Shown: positions 23,332 through 24,160 of the stretch, piece after piece
Layout of the letters: each line of letters starts with the position of its first letter
How positions within the stretch are numbered: position 1 is the stretch's first letter
Assembly (NCBI GenBank): GCA_050872545.1
Contig: JBNMHA010000031.1
Coordinates: forward strand, 1-24,160
Direction of reading: 5' to 3'
DNA length: 24,160 nucleotides
DNA from: RGIG8597 sp050872545
GTDB lineage: Bacteria; Spirochaetota; GWE2-31-10
Notes under the pieces: generated by a model
Told to the model about the DNA's origin: nothing
Databases searched by the model: none
The model's input: the letters and a program-made list of their open reading frames with translations, nothing else
Position numbers and translations under genes: made by a program

Positions 23332-24160
23332 ATATAATCGAAAAAAAATTGTTTGAGACGCAGGCGATGAGGGTTGCTGACCCGGAAAAGCCGTTTTGGT
23401 ATACATCGGGGAAACTCGGTCCTTATTTTATCAACACTCACTTTTTGTATGGAAATGAAGCCGCAGCATGTAAGCTTTTGGATGAAATTACATCACTTGT
23501 GGAAAATCCTAAAAACTTAATTAAAACAATAAGTGAAGAAATCTGGAATTTTTACCAAACAAACAACTTGTATCGTGAAGTAATGGATGAATTTGTTTCA
23601 ATGCTGAAAACAAATAAATCGTTTGGTTTATGCGATGTCATAACAGGCGGCGAGCGACGAGACTGGTTTTTTTCCATTGTTGCAGCGCGTTTAACAGGCA
23701 AAAAGCATTATTTTATATTTAAAGATTTATCAATTTATGATGAAGATGGAAATAAAGCGGAATCTTTAGCCGGTTTGAAAGCTGCGCATATTGCAGATTT
23801 GATTACTGAAGCGTCAAGTTATGACAGAGCTTGGATTCCGGCAATAGAAGCTGCCGGCGCGAAAATGACATTTACAGCAAGCATTGTAGATAGAAATCAA
23901 GGTGGCAGAAAATTATTGCAGTCAAAAAATGTTGAAATGTTTGCGCCGGTGAGTATTGACCAAGAATTTTTTAATTGCGCCAAAGACGAGGGAATTTTAT
24001 CAGAAGCGCAATATAAAATGGTTCATGATTTTACAGAAGATCCTGATGCTTATGGGATTGCGTTCCTGAAATCTCATCCAAACTATATACAAGAATCGAT
24101 AAACAGCGCAGATAAAAGCACAAGAAGTAAAGCGCAGCGTTGTTTGGATACGGATCCATA
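23328..24160 (+). CDS. Orotate phosphoribosyltransferase-like protein (partial, 3' end beyond window)
   Basis: GTG 23328 overlaps the ParB-like stop, with AAGGAG (23316-23321) 6 bases upstream. The frame is open for 277 residues to the window edge. WYTSGKLGPYFINTHFLYG matches the orotate phosphoribosyltransferase N-terminus. LAGLKAAHIADLITEASSYDRAWIPAIEAAGA and FTASIVDRNQGG match its second half (given as family-like blocks near 160-200). The PRPP loop, usually D-D-V-x-T-x-G-x-S, reads ADLITEASS, and about 60 extra helical residues follow the first motif. It is already longer than typical PyrE (about 210). It may be a divergent PyrE of a spirochaete type or a related phosphoribosyltransferase; activity is uncertain. 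Confidence 0.75.
   Translation, partial: MNIIEKKLFETQAMRVADPEKPFWYTSGKLGPYFINTHFLYGNEAAACKLLDEITSLVENPKNLIKTISEEIWNFYQTNNLYREVMDEFVSMLKTNKSFGLCDVITGGERRDWFFSIVAARLTGKKHYFIFKDLSIYDEDGNKAESLAGLKAAHIADLITEASSYDRAWIPAIEAAGAKMTFTASIVDRNQGGRKLLQSKNVEMFAPVSIDQEFFNCAKDEGILSEAQYKMVHDFTEDPDAYGIAFLKSHPNYIQESINSADKSTRSKAQRCLDTDP

Noticed and set aside
24152..24157. GGATCC restriction site at the window end
   Set aside because: One six-base site at an edge is expected by chance and says nothing about biology; the OPRT-like frame simply continues.

Overview
The window is AT-rich, gene-dense DNA from a diderm bacterium. A lipobox-bearing giant lipoprotein, an Mla/MCE-type lipid-transport cluster, short intergenic gaps, long chains of overlapping genes and a tRNA-Leu without an encoded CCA end all fit a host-associated, Treponema-like spirochaete. 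That placement is a judgement from gene content and protein style; no search was run.

Layout. (1) 2-5638: the tail of one gene followed by a 1799-residue lipoprotein built from Ig-like modules, four tandem ~90-residue repeats and a C-terminal domain that looks like a starch-binding module. A strong two-way terminator separates it from a YciO-like Sua5/YrdC-family gene on the minus strand. (2) 6555-12406: a five-gene membrane cluster made of two uncharacterised proteins with three membrane segments at each end, an MlaE-like permease, an MlaF-like subunit that has lost every ATPase motif, and an MlaD-like MCE protein. (3) 12403-15642: proA, a family 4 glycosyltransferase and a WecG/TagA/CpsF glycosyltransferase, all overlapping and apparently continuing the same transcript. 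(4) 16384-15650 (minus): a ComF-type phosphoribosyltransferase with a 21-bp in-frame duplication beside its PRPP loop. (5) 16605-17174: an unknown helical protein with its own terminator. (6) 17324-18424: a LytR-CpsA-Psr phosphotransferase. (7) 18474-18557: tRNA-Leu(CAG) with a terminator. (8) 18634-24160: purD, deoC, a zinc-ribbon methyltransferase, a small Cys-rich protein, a calcineurin-like phosphoesterase, a ParB/sulfiredoxin-fold protein and an orotate-phosphoribosyltransferase-like gene cut by the window edge. Most of these overlap or nearly touch.

How the parts may work together. The most unusual region is the 6555-12406 cluster. It keeps the permease, MCE and ATPase-fold subunits of a phospholipid ABC transporter, but the ATPase subunit appears unable to bind or hydrolyse ATP, and two LptF/LptG-shaped proteins of unknown function are co-transcribed. 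This could be a lipid-transport machine that is not powered by its own ATPase. The neighbouring glycosyltransferases and the LCP protein suggest that envelope glycan assembly is encoded close by. The last region joins nucleotide metabolism (purD, deoC, OPRT-like) to a four-gene set of unknown purpose.
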